From assembly GCA_903918755.1 (NCBI GenBank), contig CAIXFN010000101.1, positions 62,001 through 126,000 on the forward strand: a stretch of 64,000 nt of DNA, read 5' to 3'. Below are positions 41,979-50,763 of this stretch, piece after piece; position 1 is the first letter of the stretch, and every line of letters starts with the position of its first letter. The notes under the pieces were generated by a model that was not told the origin of the DNA, did no database searches, and was given only the letters and a program-made list of their open reading frames with translations. Made by a program: the position numbers and the translations under genes. Source of the DNA: an uncultured Pedosphaera sp. (GTDB lineage Bacteria > Verrucomicrobiota > Verrucomicrobiia > Limisphaerales > Pedosphaeraceae).

Positions 41979-43181
41979 ATGAACATCCACGAATACCAAG
42001 CCAAACAACTCCTCGCCCAGTATGGCGTAGCGGTCCCTGCCGGCGATGTCTGCGCCACGGCGGAAGATGCCCGGACAATCGCTGAAAAGATCTTCGCCCA
42101 AGGCGGCAAGTTGGTGGTCGTCAAATCACAAATCCATGCGGGCGGCCGCGGCAAGGGCACCTTCAAGAGCGGCTTTCAGGGCGGCGTCAAGCTGTGCAAG
42201 ACGGCCGCGGATGTTTTTGAAAAAGCCACCGCCATGCTCGGCCAAGTTTTGGTCACCAAACAAACCGGACCCGAGGGCCGGCTGGTCAGCAAGCTGCTGG
42301 TCGCGGATGCCCCCGCCATTAAGAAGGAACTTTATCTGGCCGTGTTGCTGGACCGGGCGACTTCCCGTCCGCTCGTGATGGTGAGCACCGAAGGGGGCGT
42401 CGATATCGAAGAAGTGGCCGCCCATACCCCGGAGAAAATCGTCAAGGAGACCATCGATCCGGCAGTCGGGATGATGCCTTACCAGGCCCGCAAATTGGCG
42501 GCCGCCTTGGGGCTCAAAGGCGACCTCATCAATCCGGCCGTCAAATTGTTGCTCGGGGTTTATAAAACCTGGTGGGAATGCGATGCCTCCATGGTGGAGA
42601 TCAACCCGCTTTGCATTATTACCGGCGCCGATGGCAAGGAATCCCTCATGGCGGTTGACGCCAAGGTGGGCATGGACGACAACGCCCTGTATCGCCACAA
42701 GAACATCCAGGAAATGCGGGATCTGGCCGAAGAGGCGCCGCTGGAAATTGAAGCCAGCAAGTTCAACCTGAATTACATCAAGTTGGATGGGAATATCGCC
42801 TGCCTCGTGAATGGTGCGGGCCTCGCCATGGCCACCATGGATATCATCCAGCATTTCGGCGGTAACCCGGCCAATTTTTTGGATGTCGGGGGTGGTGCCA
42901 GCCGCGAGCAGGTGACTGCCGCCTTTAAAATCATCCTGAGCGACCCCAATGTGAAGGGCATCCTGGTTAACATTTTTGGCGGTATTATGGATTGTAACGT
43001 GATCGCCACCGGAATCGTGGCGGCCGTGCGCGAAACCGGGCTGCAGCTGCCGCTGGTCGTCCGACTCGAGGGCAACAATGTCCAGGCGGGCAAGACTACC
43101 TTGAAGGAATCCGGGCTGACCATCATCAGCGGGGACTCCATGGCGGATGCCGCGCAACGGGTGGTGAAAGCGGTCGGTTGA
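41979..43181 (+). CDS. sucC: Succinyl-CoA synthetase beta subunit (ADP-forming)
   Basis: 400 residues. ATP-grasp fold with [17 protein letters not shown] (nucleotide lysine and glycine loop), VEINPL (Mg ligand) and the C-terminal ligase half with [12 protein letters not shown]-like [22 protein letters not shown] and [14 protein letters not shown]. With SucD it makes succinate and ATP from succinyl-CoA in the TCA cycle. Normal length. Two small genes occupy the 715 bases before sucD, instead of the usual direct overlap; both are on the same strand, so one transcript may still carry all four. Confidence 0.95.
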   Translation: MNIHEYQAKQLLAQYGVAVPAGDVCATAEDARTIAEKIFAQGGKLVVVKSQIHAGGRGKGTFKSGFQGGVKLCKTAADVFEKATAMLGQVLVTKQTGPEGRLVSKLLVADAPAIKKELYLAVLLDRATSRPLVMVSTEGGVDIEEVAAHTPEKIVKETIDPAVGMMPYQARKLAAALGLKGDLINPAVKLLLGVYKTWWECDASMVEINPLCIITGADGKESLMAVDAKVGMDDNALYRHKNIQEMRDLAEEAPLEIEASKFNLNYIKLDGNIACLVNGAGLAMATMDIIQHFGGNPANFLDVGGGASREQVTAAFKIILSDPNVKGILVNIFGGIMDCNVIATGIVAAVRETGLQLPLVVRLEGNNVQAGKTTLKESGLTIISGDSMADAAQRVVKAVG

Positions 43182-43213
43182 TCGGCCGATTTCGTGACGA
43201 ATGGTGGCAACTC

Positions 43214-43423
43214 ATGAACCCTAGTCCGGATTTCTCATCTGCCCACGATTGTCGCGTGGAATCCGCTCAGCCACACGAATGGCATGCCGGCGGGGTGGAC
43301 ATTTCGTTGCTGAAGGAAAGCCTCGCCATGTCACCTTGGGAACGAATGTTGGCCAACGACGATGCCCTAAATTTTGCCGATTCGTTGCGCGCGGCCATGC
43401 CACGAAGGAATGCAAAACCTTAG
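43214..43423 (+). CDS. Small partner protein of a nucleotidyltransferase, toxin-antitoxin-like
   Basis: 69 residues from the ATG at 43214; the frame is open to a TTG at 43178 that overlaps the sucC stop. The middle, VDISLLKESLAMSPWERMLA, matches a pattern I recall for short proteins placed before nucleotidyltransferase genes (VDLTLIRWMLSLTPAERL). It overlaps the next gene by 14 bases in another frame, as paired modules do. Acidic, no membrane segment. The partner relation is inferred from order and pattern. Confidence 0.6.
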   Translation: MNPSPDFSSAHDCRVESAQPHEWHAGGVDISLLKESLAMSPWERMLANDDALNFADSLRAAMPRRNAKP

Positions 43424-43889
43424 CGAATTAATGCGGCGATTGATTGCATCGCAAGTGGATTTCGTTTTGGTGGGTGGATTCGCCGCCGCGTCGCATGGCG
43501 CCCTTTTGGTGACGCGGGATGTGGCCATTTGTTGCCGCTTTTCTGAACCAAACTTGATGAAAATTCAGCAGGCTTTTTCCGGCGTGAATCCCGTCCATCG
43601 GGCGCGGCCTGACCTGCCTTTGAATTTGACTCCGGAAGAATGCCGTAGTTTGAAGAACCTGTACCTTAAAACTGATCTTGGCGTTGTTGACTGCCTCGGG
43701 GAAGTGCTTGGGGTAGGTGATTATGATGAGGTTTCTCAACACGCCATTGAATTGAATTTACCGGTCGGAAGATGTCAGGTGCTTGACCTTGAAACTTTGA
43801 TCAAAGCCAAGGAAGCGATGGGACGCGACCACGATCTCGTCACCGTCCGGCATTTGCGGGAAATCGAAAATTTACGGTCGAAGAATTGA
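43410..43889 (+). CDS. Nucleotidyltransferase-fold protein with a damaged catalytic motif
   Basis: 159 residues from the ATG at 43410. Residues 13-40 hold the Pol-beta-type nucleotidyltransferase start: [20 protein letters not shown] then VAICCRF. In relatives the pattern is VGGxAAxxHG...TRDxDI, the two acidic residues binding metal. Here the second Asp is Ala (TRDVAI), so transfer activity is doubtful. The rest, [19 protein letters not shown] and [18 protein letters not shown], keeps the family's later motif (LIxAKxAxxRxKD) with DHD. Toxin-antitoxin systems of the MNT/AbiEii type use such proteins. Eight bases before sucD. Confidence 0.75.
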   Translation: MQNLSELMRRLIASQVDFVLVGGFAAASHGALLVTRDVAICCRFSEPNLMKIQQAFSGVNPVHRARPDLPLNLTPEECRSLKNLYLKTDLGVVDCLGEVLGVGDYDEVSQHAIELNLPVGRCQVLDLETLIKAKEAMGRDHDLVTVRHLREIENLRSKN

Positions 43890-43896
43890 ATTTACC

Positions 43897-44787
43897 ATGT
43901 CCATCCTAGTCACTCCCCAAACCAAAATTCTCGTTCAGGGCATCACCGGCAGTTTCGGTGCCCGCCACACCCAGCTCAGCCTGGCCTACGGTTCGCAAGT
44001 TGTTGCGGGCGTCACGCCTGGCAAAGGCGGCCAGTTGTTCGAAAACCGCGTGCCGATTTTCGATACCGTGGCTGAAGCCGCCCGGGCGACCGGGGCCACC
44101 GTTTCGGCGATTTTTGTACCCCCGCCATTTGCCGCCGACGCCATTCTGGAGGCCGTGGATGCGGACCTCGACCTGGCGGTTTGCATTACCGAAGGAATTC
44201 CGGTCAATGACATGGTCAAAGTGAAACGGGCCATGCAAGGACGCCGCACGCGCCTCATCGGGCCAAATTGCCCGGGGTTGGTCACTCCGGGAACCGGGGT
44301 GGACTCCCACGGCGGTTGCCGGATCGGCATCGCTCCCGGCTACATTCACAAGGCGGGTCACATCGGCGTGGTTTCGCGCAGCGGCACGCTGACTTATGAA
44401 GCCGTCTGGCAGCTCACTTCCCGCGGCGTCGGCCAGTCCACCTGCGTGGGCATCGGCGGCGACCCGGTGAATGGGACTTCCCATCTCGATATCATCAAGC
44501 TGTTCAATGACGATCCCGAAACCCACGGCATCATCATGATTGGCGAGATTGGCGGCTCGGCTGAGGAAGAGGCGGCCGAGTGGATCAAGCTGCATTGCAA
44601 AAAGCCGGTGGCGGGTTTCATCGCCGGCGCCACGGCTCCCCCCGGTCGCCGGATGGGACATGCGGGAGCCATTGTCAGCGGCGGGAAGGGGACTGCCGCC
44701 GCCAAGATCGCCGCTTTCCGCGAGGCCGGCATCGGGATTGCGGTCACTCCTTCGGAAATGGCCGACACGTTGCTCAAGATGATGTAA
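43897..44787 (+). CDS. sucD: Succinyl-CoA synthetase alpha subunit (ADP-forming)
   Basis: 296 residues. CoA-binding Rossmann domain starts [33 protein letters not shown] and [15 protein letters not shown] are family signatures. The phosphohistidine is in [17 protein letters not shown]. It carries the phosphorylated histidine intermediate and works as a dimer or tetramer with SucC. The start follows the nucleotidyltransferase stop by seven bases; sucC lies 715 bases upstream. Confidence 0.95.
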   Translation: MSILVTPQTKILVQGITGSFGARHTQLSLAYGSQVVAGVTPGKGGQLFENRVPIFDTVAEAARATGATVSAIFVPPPFAADAILEAVDADLDLAVCITEGIPVNDMVKVKRAMQGRRTRLIGPNCPGLVTPGTGVDSHGGCRIGIAPGYIHKAGHIGVVSRSGTLTYEAVWQLTSRGVGQSTCVGIGGDPVNGTSHLDIIKLFNDDPETHGIIMIGEIGGSAEEEAAEWIKLHCKKPVAGFIAGATAPPGRRMGHAGAIVSGGKGTAAAKIAAFREAGIGIAVTPSEMADTLLKMM

Positions 44788-44847
44788 CCGGCGTGGACGT
44801 CATCTCCGCCAGCGGTGAGACCGCCGCACCGGCCGCATTAAGCCCCC

Positions 44848-45693
44848 ATGTCGCTGCTTGATTGCATCCTGAACCTGGCGGGGTTGTTGCTCTGGTTAAA
44901 TTGGGTCGCGCCCCGCCTGGATTCAGTGGTGCGGGTATCGGCGGCTTCGCTTGCCGGTACCCTGACTCGCGCCGAGGATTTCCGTCCCCGGCGCGACCGG
45001 TTTTTTCTCAGTCTCGTGCTATTGGTGGTTGGGCGGGGGTTTCTTTACTGGCGGATTGGGCCCAATGTCGATTGGACGGCCCACCTTCAAATGGGCTTGG
45101 TCGCGATCTCTTTTCGCAGCGATTTTCTCTTGCGCATGTTGTGTTATTCCGGTCTGAGTTTTTTGCTGACGCTGGCGACCTTTTACCTCTGGTTGTTGTT
45201 CCTTTCGGCCTTAAATACCAGCGTGCCCGAGAAGGACTCGGTGCAGAAACTGGTCCGCGTGCACCTGGGTTGGCTGGAGCGTCTGCCGCTGGCGGTGAAA
45301 TGGCTGGTGCCCTTCGTCGTGGTCGCCCTCGCCTGGCTCGCATTGCAGCCGCTTTTCAGTTGGATGGGGTTGATCCCGCGATTGCAGGCGCGGGAACAAC
45401 TTTTTGAGCAGGCCGCCGTGATCGGGTTGGGGAGTTACCTGGTTTGGAAATACCTTATCGTGGGAATCCTCGTGCTGCATGTGCTCAACACTTACGTGTA
45501 TTTGGGCAATAATCCCTTCTGGATGTTCCTCAACACCACCGCGCGCCGGATCATGGGGCCGTTGGACTGGCTGCCCCTCCGGGTCGGCAAGGTCGATTTC
45601 GCCCCCCTGCTGGTGGTGGCGGCCATCTTCCTGCTCACGGAATTCGCCATCCCGCGGGCTTTTGCCCTGCTTTATGGCCAACTGGCGCTCTGA
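44848..45693 (+). CDS. YggT-like integral membrane protein
   Basis: 281 residues with about six hydrophobic segments: residues 1-18, 54-70, 90-125 (LLTLATFYLWLLFLSAL), 150-172, 195-220 and 240-275. The C-terminal half, NPFWMFLNTTARRIMGPLDW then KVDFAPLLVVAAIFLLTE, resembles YggT proteins (R-x-x-x-P-x...DxSP). YggT proteins may act in osmotic stress or cell division in some bacteria, but the function is not settled. Starts 60 bases after sucD on the same strand; may be read through from it or separately. Confidence 0.55.
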   Translation: MSLLDCILNLAGLLLWLNWVAPRLDSVVRVSAASLAGTLTRAEDFRPRRDRFFLSLVLLVVGRGFLYWRIGPNVDWTAHLQMGLVAISFRSDFLLRMLCYSGLSFLLTLATFYLWLLFLSALNTSVPEKDSVQKLVRVHLGWLERLPLAVKWLVPFVVVALAWLALQPLFSWMGLIPRLQAREQLFEQAAVIGLGSYLVWKYLIVGILVLHVLNTYVYLGNNPFWMFLNTTARRIMGPLDWLPLRVGKVDFAPLLVVAAIFLLTEFAIPRAFALLYGQLAL

Positions 45694-45801
45694 GCCGCCG
45701 CCAAAAAAGATTGCCTCCCCCGGATGCCTCGGCAATGCTTTTGCGCATGACGCGACCCCGTGCCATCGTGGCTCACCGAGGGTTGTGTCCCTGATTATTT
45801 T

Positions 45802-48033
45802 ATGGCTGAGAAGAAATTTAGTTACGTGACGAACCTGTGGAGTGACGAGGAAGCGGCCAAGCTCGATCCCGCCGGTCGCCTGATTTATCGTTCCAATAAA
45901 CTGGGCTCGGACCAGCGAATCACCAATACCGGCGGTGGCAACACCTCCTCCAAAACCATGGAGACTGATCCACTCACGCGGCAACCCGTGGAAGTGCTTT
46001 GGGTCAAGGGTTCGGGCGGAGATTTGCGGACCTCGACCAGGGAAAATTTCTCCTCCCTCTACCAGGACAAATTGATTTCCCTGCAGGGCAGCTACGCGGC
46101 TTATCCCGAGCGTGGCCTGAAAACGAAGGCGGAAGATGACATGGTGGGAATGTATAATCATACCACCTTCAACCTGAATCCCCGCGCCTCCTCCATTGAC
46201 ACGCCGCTGCATTCTTTCATCCCGGCCAAGCATGTCGATCACACCCACCCCAACGCCGCCATTTCGGTGGCCGCCTCCGCCAATTCGGTGGCGCTCACCC
46301 GCGAGATTTATGGCGACGAAGTAGTGCACGTCCCCTGGATGCGCCCCGGTTTTGAACTTGGCCTGGCGATGCAGGAGATTTGCCGGAAGCATCCCCAGGC
46401 GATTGGCATCATGATGGGCCAGCACGGCTTGATCAACTGGTCCGACGATGATCGCGAATGTTATTTTCGTACGCTGACACTGATTGAAAAGGCGGCGGCG
46501 TTCATCGAACAGAAATACGCCGCCAAGGGTGGGGATGCCACCGCCTTTGGCGGGGCTTTGCATGCCGCGTTGCCCGAAACCGTGCGGCATAAAGTGCTGG
46601 CCCGGCTGCTGCCTTGGTTCCGTGGTAAGGTCAGTGCCCAGAAGCGTCTGATCGCCACGCTTCAGGATGATGCGAAAGCCCTTCGCTTCGTCAATTCCCG
46701 GGATGCCGAACGGTTGGCGGAATTGGGGACCAGTTGCCCCGACCATTTCCTGCGGACCAAGATCAAGCCCATGTACATTCCGTTGGATGCCATCCCGGCC
46801 GGGACGGAATTCAATGACGCCTGGATCGATGGCTTCGTCGCCACGTTGAAAACCCGGCTCACGGCCGGCTTGGAGAAATATCGCGCGGACTATGCCGCCT
46901 ATTATCAACGCTGCCAGCGGCCCACTTCCCCCGCCATGCGGGATCCCAATCCAACCGTCGTGCTCTTGCCCGGCGTGGGATTGATCGCCTGGGGCAAGGA
47001 CAAGTCCGAGTCCCGCGTGACCGCGGAATTTTACAATTGCGCCATCGAGGTCATGCGGGGTGCCGAGGCTATTGACCAATATATTTCCCTCCCCCAGCAG
47101 GAAGCGTTTGATATCGAATATTGGCTCCTCGAGGAGGCCAAATTGCGCCGCATGCCTGCGGAAAAGGAACTGGCGCGCCAGGTCATCATCGTCATCGGCG
47201 CGGGCTCCGGAATCGGCCGCGAAGTGGCCCATCGCCTCATCAAGGAGGGTGCCCACATTGTTTGCGTCGATTTGAAGGCGGAAACCGCCCAGGCCACCGC
47301 CCAGGAATTGAACGAGAAGCAGGGGGCCAGCATTGGGGTCGCCGGTAACGGCATTTCCAATTGCGGCGTGGCCGTCGGTTTGGGTTGCGACATCACCAAA
47401 CGCGACAGCATCCGGGCCATGCTCGATCAGGTGGCACTCGCTTATGGCGGGTTTGATTCCATCGTCGTTACTGCCGGCATTTTTGTGGCCCCCGATACCA
47501 CGGGCCACATCCCCGACGACCGCTGGGGACTCACCTTCCTGATCAACGTCTCCGGTTCCTATTACGTGGCCGACGAGGCGGCGAAAACCTGGCGGGAGCA
47601 GGGTCTGCCCGGGAATCTGGTGCTCACCACCAGCGCCAATGCTGTCGTGGCGAAAAAGGGCTCGGTGGCGTACGACACCTCCAAGGCCGCCGCAAATCAT
47701 CTGGTGCGGGAATTGGCCATCGAGCTTTCTCCGCTCATCCGCGTCAATGGCGTGGCCCCCGCCACCGTGGTGCAGGGCAGTGCCATGTTCCCGCGCGAAC
47801 GGGTCATCGCCAGTCTGGCGAAATACAACATCCCCTACACGGAAGCGGAGTCCAGTGACTCCTTGACGACCAAGTTGGCGCGCTTCTATGCCGACCGCAC
47901 CCTGACCAAGAATCCCATCACTCCGGCGGATCAGGCCGAAGCCTTCTTCTTGCTGTTGACCAACCGTTTGAGCAAAACGACCGGGCAGATCATCCCGGTG
48001 GATGGCGGTCTGAGCGAAGGTTTCCTGCGATAA
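45802..48033 (+). CDS. Bifunctional rhamnulose-1-phosphate aldolase/lactaldehyde dehydrogenase (SDR)
   Basis: 743 residues from the ATG at 45802; the frame is open to 45760. Residues 1-430 are a class II (AraD/RhaD-like) aldolase: NTGGGNTSSKTMETDPLT, HVDHTHPNAAISVAA, and MGQHGLINWSDDD give the zinc histidines. Residues 455-740 are a short-chain dehydrogenase: IIVIGAGSGIGREVAHRLI (nucleotide loop), YDTSKAAANHLV (catalytic Tyr and Lys) and PVDGGLSEG. It cleaves rhamnulose-1-phosphate to dihydroxyacetone phosphate and lactaldehyde and oxidises the latter, as in RhaEW/YuxG-type enzymes. No rhaA, rhaB or transporter lies within the window. A strong hairpin follows the stop. Confidence 0.9.
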   Translation: MAEKKFSYVTNLWSDEEAAKLDPAGRLIYRSNKLGSDQRITNTGGGNTSSKTMETDPLTRQPVEVLWVKGSGGDLRTSTRENFSSLYQDKLISLQGSYAAYPERGLKTKAEDDMVGMYNHTTFNLNPRASSIDTPLHSFIPAKHVDHTHPNAAISVAASANSVALTREIYGDEVVHVPWMRPGFELGLAMQEICRKHPQAIGIMMGQHGLINWSDDDRECYFRTLTLIEKAAAFIEQKYAAKGGDATAFGGALHAALPETVRHKVLARLLPWFRGKVSAQKRLIATLQDDAKALRFVNSRDAERLAELGTSCPDHFLRTKIKPMYIPLDAIPAGTEFNDAWIDGFVATLKTRLTAGLEKYRADYAAYYQRCQRPTSPAMRDPNPTVVLLPGVGLIAWGKDKSESRVTAEFYNCAIEVMRGAEAIDQYISLPQQEAFDIEYWLLEEAKLRRMPAEKELARQVIIVIGAGSGIGREVAHRLIKEGAHIVCVDLKAETAQATAQELNEKQGASIGVAGNGISNCGVAVGLGCDITKRDSIRAMLDQVALAYGGFDSIVVTAGIFVAPDTTGHIPDDRWGLTFLINVSGSYYVADEAAKTWREQGLPGNLVLTTSANAVVAKKGSVAYDTSKAAANHLVRELAIELSPLIRVNGVAPATVVQGSAMFPRERVIASLAKYNIPYTEAESSDSLTTKLARFYADRTLTKNPITPADQAEAFFLLLTNRLSKTTGQIIPVDGGLSEGFLR

Positions 48034-48050
48034 TCGTCCCATTGTGCTTT

Positions 48051-48079
48051 CCCCGGGATGACGGCTAGTCATCCCGGGG
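48051..48079. terminator. Perfect 12-bp hairpin after the aldolase/dehydrogenase gene
   Basis: CCCCGGGATGAC (48051-48062), loop GGCTA, GTCATCCCGGGG (48068-48079). A perfect stem of 12 pairs, 17 bases after the stop. There is no T-run on the coding strand, so termination would need Rho or a pause; mRNA stabilisation is another option. Confidence 0.6.
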
Positions 48080-48175
48080 GAGACACGTAAGGCATGCGGC
48101 GGTTGGGGCAGGGGAGCCGCACCGGAGGTTTTTTCCATAATTAATTTGCCAGGGACGGATTCTTGCGTTATTGTA

Positions 48176-48206
48176 TTTCTGTAACGACAGAAACAACAGA
48201 TGTAAC
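48176..48206. promoter_or_regulatory. Repeat-rich leader: inverted repeat and helically phased direct repeats
   Basis: TTTCTGT (48176-48182) and ACAGAAA (48187-48193) are a perfect 7-bp inverted repeat around AACG. TGTAAC occurs at 48180-48185 and again at 48201-48206, exactly 21 bases apart, two helical turns. Both lie just upstream of the ribosome site of the next gene. This looks like a binding site for a dimeric regulator; which one cannot be told. Confidence 0.5.
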
Positions 48207-48224
48207 ATAATTAAAAGGAAATTT

Positions 48225-48674
48225 ATGAAACCAATGCTGGCAGCCATCGGAGAGACGGGGAACACCACCGCCACCCTCTGGCTTTACTTGATCTACCTCG
48301 CGGTGAGCGTGGGTTTGACGGTTTGGGTGGCCCGCACCCTGCACAAGAATGGCCGGATTTTTCTCGTGGATAGTCTGGCGGGCAACGAGGCCCTGGCCGA
48401 TTCCGTCAATCAACTGCTCGTGGTGGGGTTCTATCTCGTCAATATTGGTTTTGTGACGCTGGCGTTGAAGTACGGGGAAAAGGCCATCGATGCCCAAACG
48501 GTCTTGGAAATCCTGAGCACCAAGGTCGGCCTGGTCCTGGTGGTGTTGGGATTCATGCACTTTTTCAACCTGTTCATTTTCTCGCGGATGCGCCGGCGGG
48601 CGTTGGCCGGACAACGGGGCGAGCCCACTCCCTCCGTCATCCCGCCGGGTTACGCCCCTCGCGTTCAAGGCTGA
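48225..48674 (+). CDS. Small integral membrane protein, unknown function
   Basis: 149 residues from the ATG at 48225; AAGGAA five bases upstream is a good ribosome site, and the leader is strikingly AT-rich for this genome. Three hydrophobic segments: LWLYLIYLAVSVGLTVWVA (about 18-36), VNQLLVVGFYLVNIGFVTLA (about 60-80) and VGLVLVVLGFMHFFNLFIFS (about 100-120). A short basic stretch RMRRRALAGQRG follows, then a proline-rich tail. No family recognised. Probably expressed from its own promoter, possibly controlled by the leader repeats, before the Bat operon. Confidence 0.75.
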   Translation: MKPMLAAIGETGNTTATLWLYLIYLAVSVGLTVWVARTLHKNGRIFLVDSLAGNEALADSVNQLLVVGFYLVNIGFVTLALKYGEKAIDAQTVLEILSTKVGLVLVVLGFMHFFNLFIFSRMRRRALAGQRGEPTPSVIPPGYAPRVQG

Positions 48675-48827
48675 GCTGAGGCGGGGCTGGAACCGCGCTC
48701 GGGGAGGTGGGTTTTCCCTCTATACTCCGGGCGCGGTTGGCCGGTCCCGGAATCTTGCACCGGAAAGCGGGTGGTGGTGGTTTTTGCTACCCATCGCCTC
48801 GGGGATTTGCCTATAGTGCCGTACGAG

Positions 48828-49817
48828 ATGCTCGCGAATACCAATCAACTCAATGAAGCGGTGCAAAAGGCGTCGGCGTGGGTCGGCACTTTGCGGCAGG
48901 AAATTGGCCAGGTGGTGGTGGGGCAGGAGGCCCTGGTTGACCGTTTGCTCGTCGGCTTGCTGGCCAACGGGCATGTGCTCCTGGAAGGGGTTCCGGGCCT
49001 TGCCAAGACCTTGTCCGTCCGCACTCTCGCTTCCGCCATTCAGGCGCAATTTCACCGGATTCAGTTTACGCCTGATTTGCTCCCGGCCGACATCATCGGC
49101 ACGTTGATTTACAGTCCGCAGGATGGGAAGTACCATGCCACCCGCGGACCGGTGTTTGCCAATCTGGTCCTGGCGGACGAAATCAACCGGGCACCCGCCA
49201 AGGTGCAATCCGCCCTGTTGGAGGCAATGCAGGAACGTCAGGTCACTTTGGGCGGGGAAACAATGCCGCTGCCCTCCCCATTCCTGGTGCTGGCGACGGA
49301 AAATCCCATTGATCAGGAAGGCACTTATCCGCTGCCGGAAGCGCAGGTGGACCGTTTTATGTTCAAGGTCGTGATCGGCTATCCGACCTTTGAGGAGGAA
49401 CGCCGCATCCTGGACAAGATGGCCTTCACCTCTCCCGAAAACCGGGTGAAAGCGGTGGTGACTCTGGATGACATTTTGAGCGCCCGTAAACTGGTGGATC
49501 AAGTGCATGTGGATGACAAGGTGCGCGATTACATCGTCCACATTGTGTTTGCGACACGCCAACCGGAGAAATATAAGCTGGATTTCAAGCACCTGATCCA
49601 ATTTGGCGCCTCCCCCCGGGCCACAATTTTCCTCACTGTCGCGGCCAAGGCGTGGGCACTCCTGCAAGGCCGGTCGTACGTGACCCCGGAGGACATCAAA
49701 AGCATCGGCCCGGATGTCCTGCGCCATCGAATTATCCTGACCTACGAGGCTGAGGCCCAGGGCATTTCCAGTGACGACATTGTCAAAAAAATCTTCAACA
49801 CCATCCCGGTGCCCTAG
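48828..49817 (+). CDS. moxR: MoxR-family AAA+ ATPase
   Basis: 329 residues from the ATG at 48828; the frame is open to 48771. Walker A-like VLLEGVPGLAKT, Walker B LVLADEINRAP, sensor LVLATENPIDQEGTYPLPEA and the arginine-bearing RFMFKVVIGYP are as expected for MoxR. The C-terminal lid has YVTPEDIKSIGPDVLRHRII. MoxR ATPases work with adjacent von Willebrand A proteins as chaperone-like maturation systems. First gene of the eight-gene Bat locus; a DUF58 gene follows after 31 bases. TATACT at 48721-48726 is a possible -10 box about 100 bases upstream, but no -35 fits. Confidence 0.93.
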   Translation: MLANTNQLNEAVQKASAWVGTLRQEIGQVVVGQEALVDRLLVGLLANGHVLLEGVPGLAKTLSVRTLASAIQAQFHRIQFTPDLLPADIIGTLIYSPQDGKYHATRGPVFANLVLADEINRAPAKVQSALLEAMQERQVTLGGETMPLPSPFLVLATENPIDQEGTYPLPEAQVDRFMFKVVIGYPTFEEERRILDKMAFTSPENRVKAVVTLDDILSARKLVDQVHVDDKVRDYIVHIVFATRQPEKYKLDFKHLIQFGASPRATIFLTVAAKAWALLQGRSYVTPEDIKSIGPDVLRHRIILTYEAEAQGISSDDIVKKIFNTIPVP

Positions 49818-49848
49818 GAATTTTGCCGCTCGTTGCGATTGCTGAAGC

Positions 49849-50763
49849 ATGACGCTGAATGAGATTTTGGAAACCGTCCGCCGGGTGGACATCCGCACCA
49901 ATCGGTTGGTGAACGATATGATGGTGGGTGCCTACCTCAGCCATTTCAAGGGGCGGGGGATGGATTTCGAAGAGTTGCGGCAGTACCTGCCCGGGGATGA
50001 TGTTCGGGACATCGATTGGAACGTCACGAACCGGATGGGCCGCCCGTTCGTCAAGCGCTTCCGGGAGGAACGCGAGCTGGGGGTAATCCTGGCCATCGAT
50101 ATTTCCGCTTCCGGAGCGTTTGGCTCCACCAATCGGAGCAAGCGCGAATTCGCCGCCGAGATCGCCGCCACCCTTGCCCATTCGGCCTCCCGCAGCAGTG
50201 ATAAGGTGGGACTGCTACTTTTCAGCGACCAGGTGGAATTATTTTTACCGCCGCGCAAAGGCCGGGCGCACATCCTGCGCTGCATCCGGGAAATGCTCTT
50301 CTTCCCCGCCCAAAGGCGTGGCACCAACATTCCCGCCGCGCTGACGTTTCTGAATCACGTCGTCCGGCGGCGCGCTTTGATTTTTCTCCTGACCGATTTT
50401 CTCCAGCAATTTGCCTCCCATTCCGGCCCGGGTGCCGGACGGGACACCGGGCGGGAAATTGGCATTACCAACGCCCGCCACGACCTGATTTGTATCCACC
50501 TGCACGATCCGCGGGAGAGCGAGTTGCCGAACGCCGGGCTCCTCACTGTGGAAGACGTGGAAACGGGCGAATCCCTGGAAGTGGATTCCGGCCGGGCCAC
50601 CGTCCGGCAAACTTATGCGGATCTCAATGCCCGGCGCCTGGCCGAGTTGGACCGCGCGTTGCGCCGCGCGGGTGTCGATACCCTGCGGTTCACCACCGGG
50701 GAACCCTTTGCGCAGGTCTTGCAACATTTTTTCGAGACCCGTCCGGGAAGGAGGCGGGGATGA
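49849..50763 (+). CDS. DUF58 protein of the Bat locus
   Basis: 304 residues. DUF58 signature: YLSHFKGRGMDFEELRQYLPGDDVRDIDWNVTNRMGRPFVKRF appears in order (GxGxxFxxxRxYxPGDDxRxIDW, RP-x-VKxF), followed by a vWA-like part with LAIDISASGAFG (MIDAS-like) and GLLLFSDQVELFLPPRKG. No membrane segment, so cytoplasmic. It is the standard partner of MoxR in Bat/aerotolerance loci, with unclear chemistry. Its stop overlaps the next ATG (ATGA at 50760). Confidence 0.92.
   Translation: MTLNEILETVRRVDIRTNRLVNDMMVGAYLSHFKGRGMDFEELRQYLPGDDVRDIDWNVTNRMGRPFVKRFREERELGVILAIDISASGAFGSTNRSKREFAAEIAATLAHSASRSSDKVGLLLFSDQVELFLPPRKGRAHILRCIREMLFFPAQRRGTNIPAALTFLNHVVRRRALIFLLTDFLQQFASHSGPGAGRDTGREIGITNARHDLICIHLHDPRESELPNAGLLTVEDVETGESLEVDSGRATVRQTYADLNARRLAELDRALRRAGVDTLRFTTGEPFAQVLQHFFETRPGRRRG

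Noticed and set aside
43178-43213. TTG start for the small partner protein overlapping the sucC stop
   Set aside because: The ATG at 43214 fits better; the extra 12 residues show no similarity to the expected start.
45211-48138. A 975-codon minus-strand frame opposite the YggT-like and aldolase/dehydrogenase genes
   Set aside because: It runs antisense to two strong genes and shows no family motif. Long shadow frames arise in GC-rich codons with G or C in third position.
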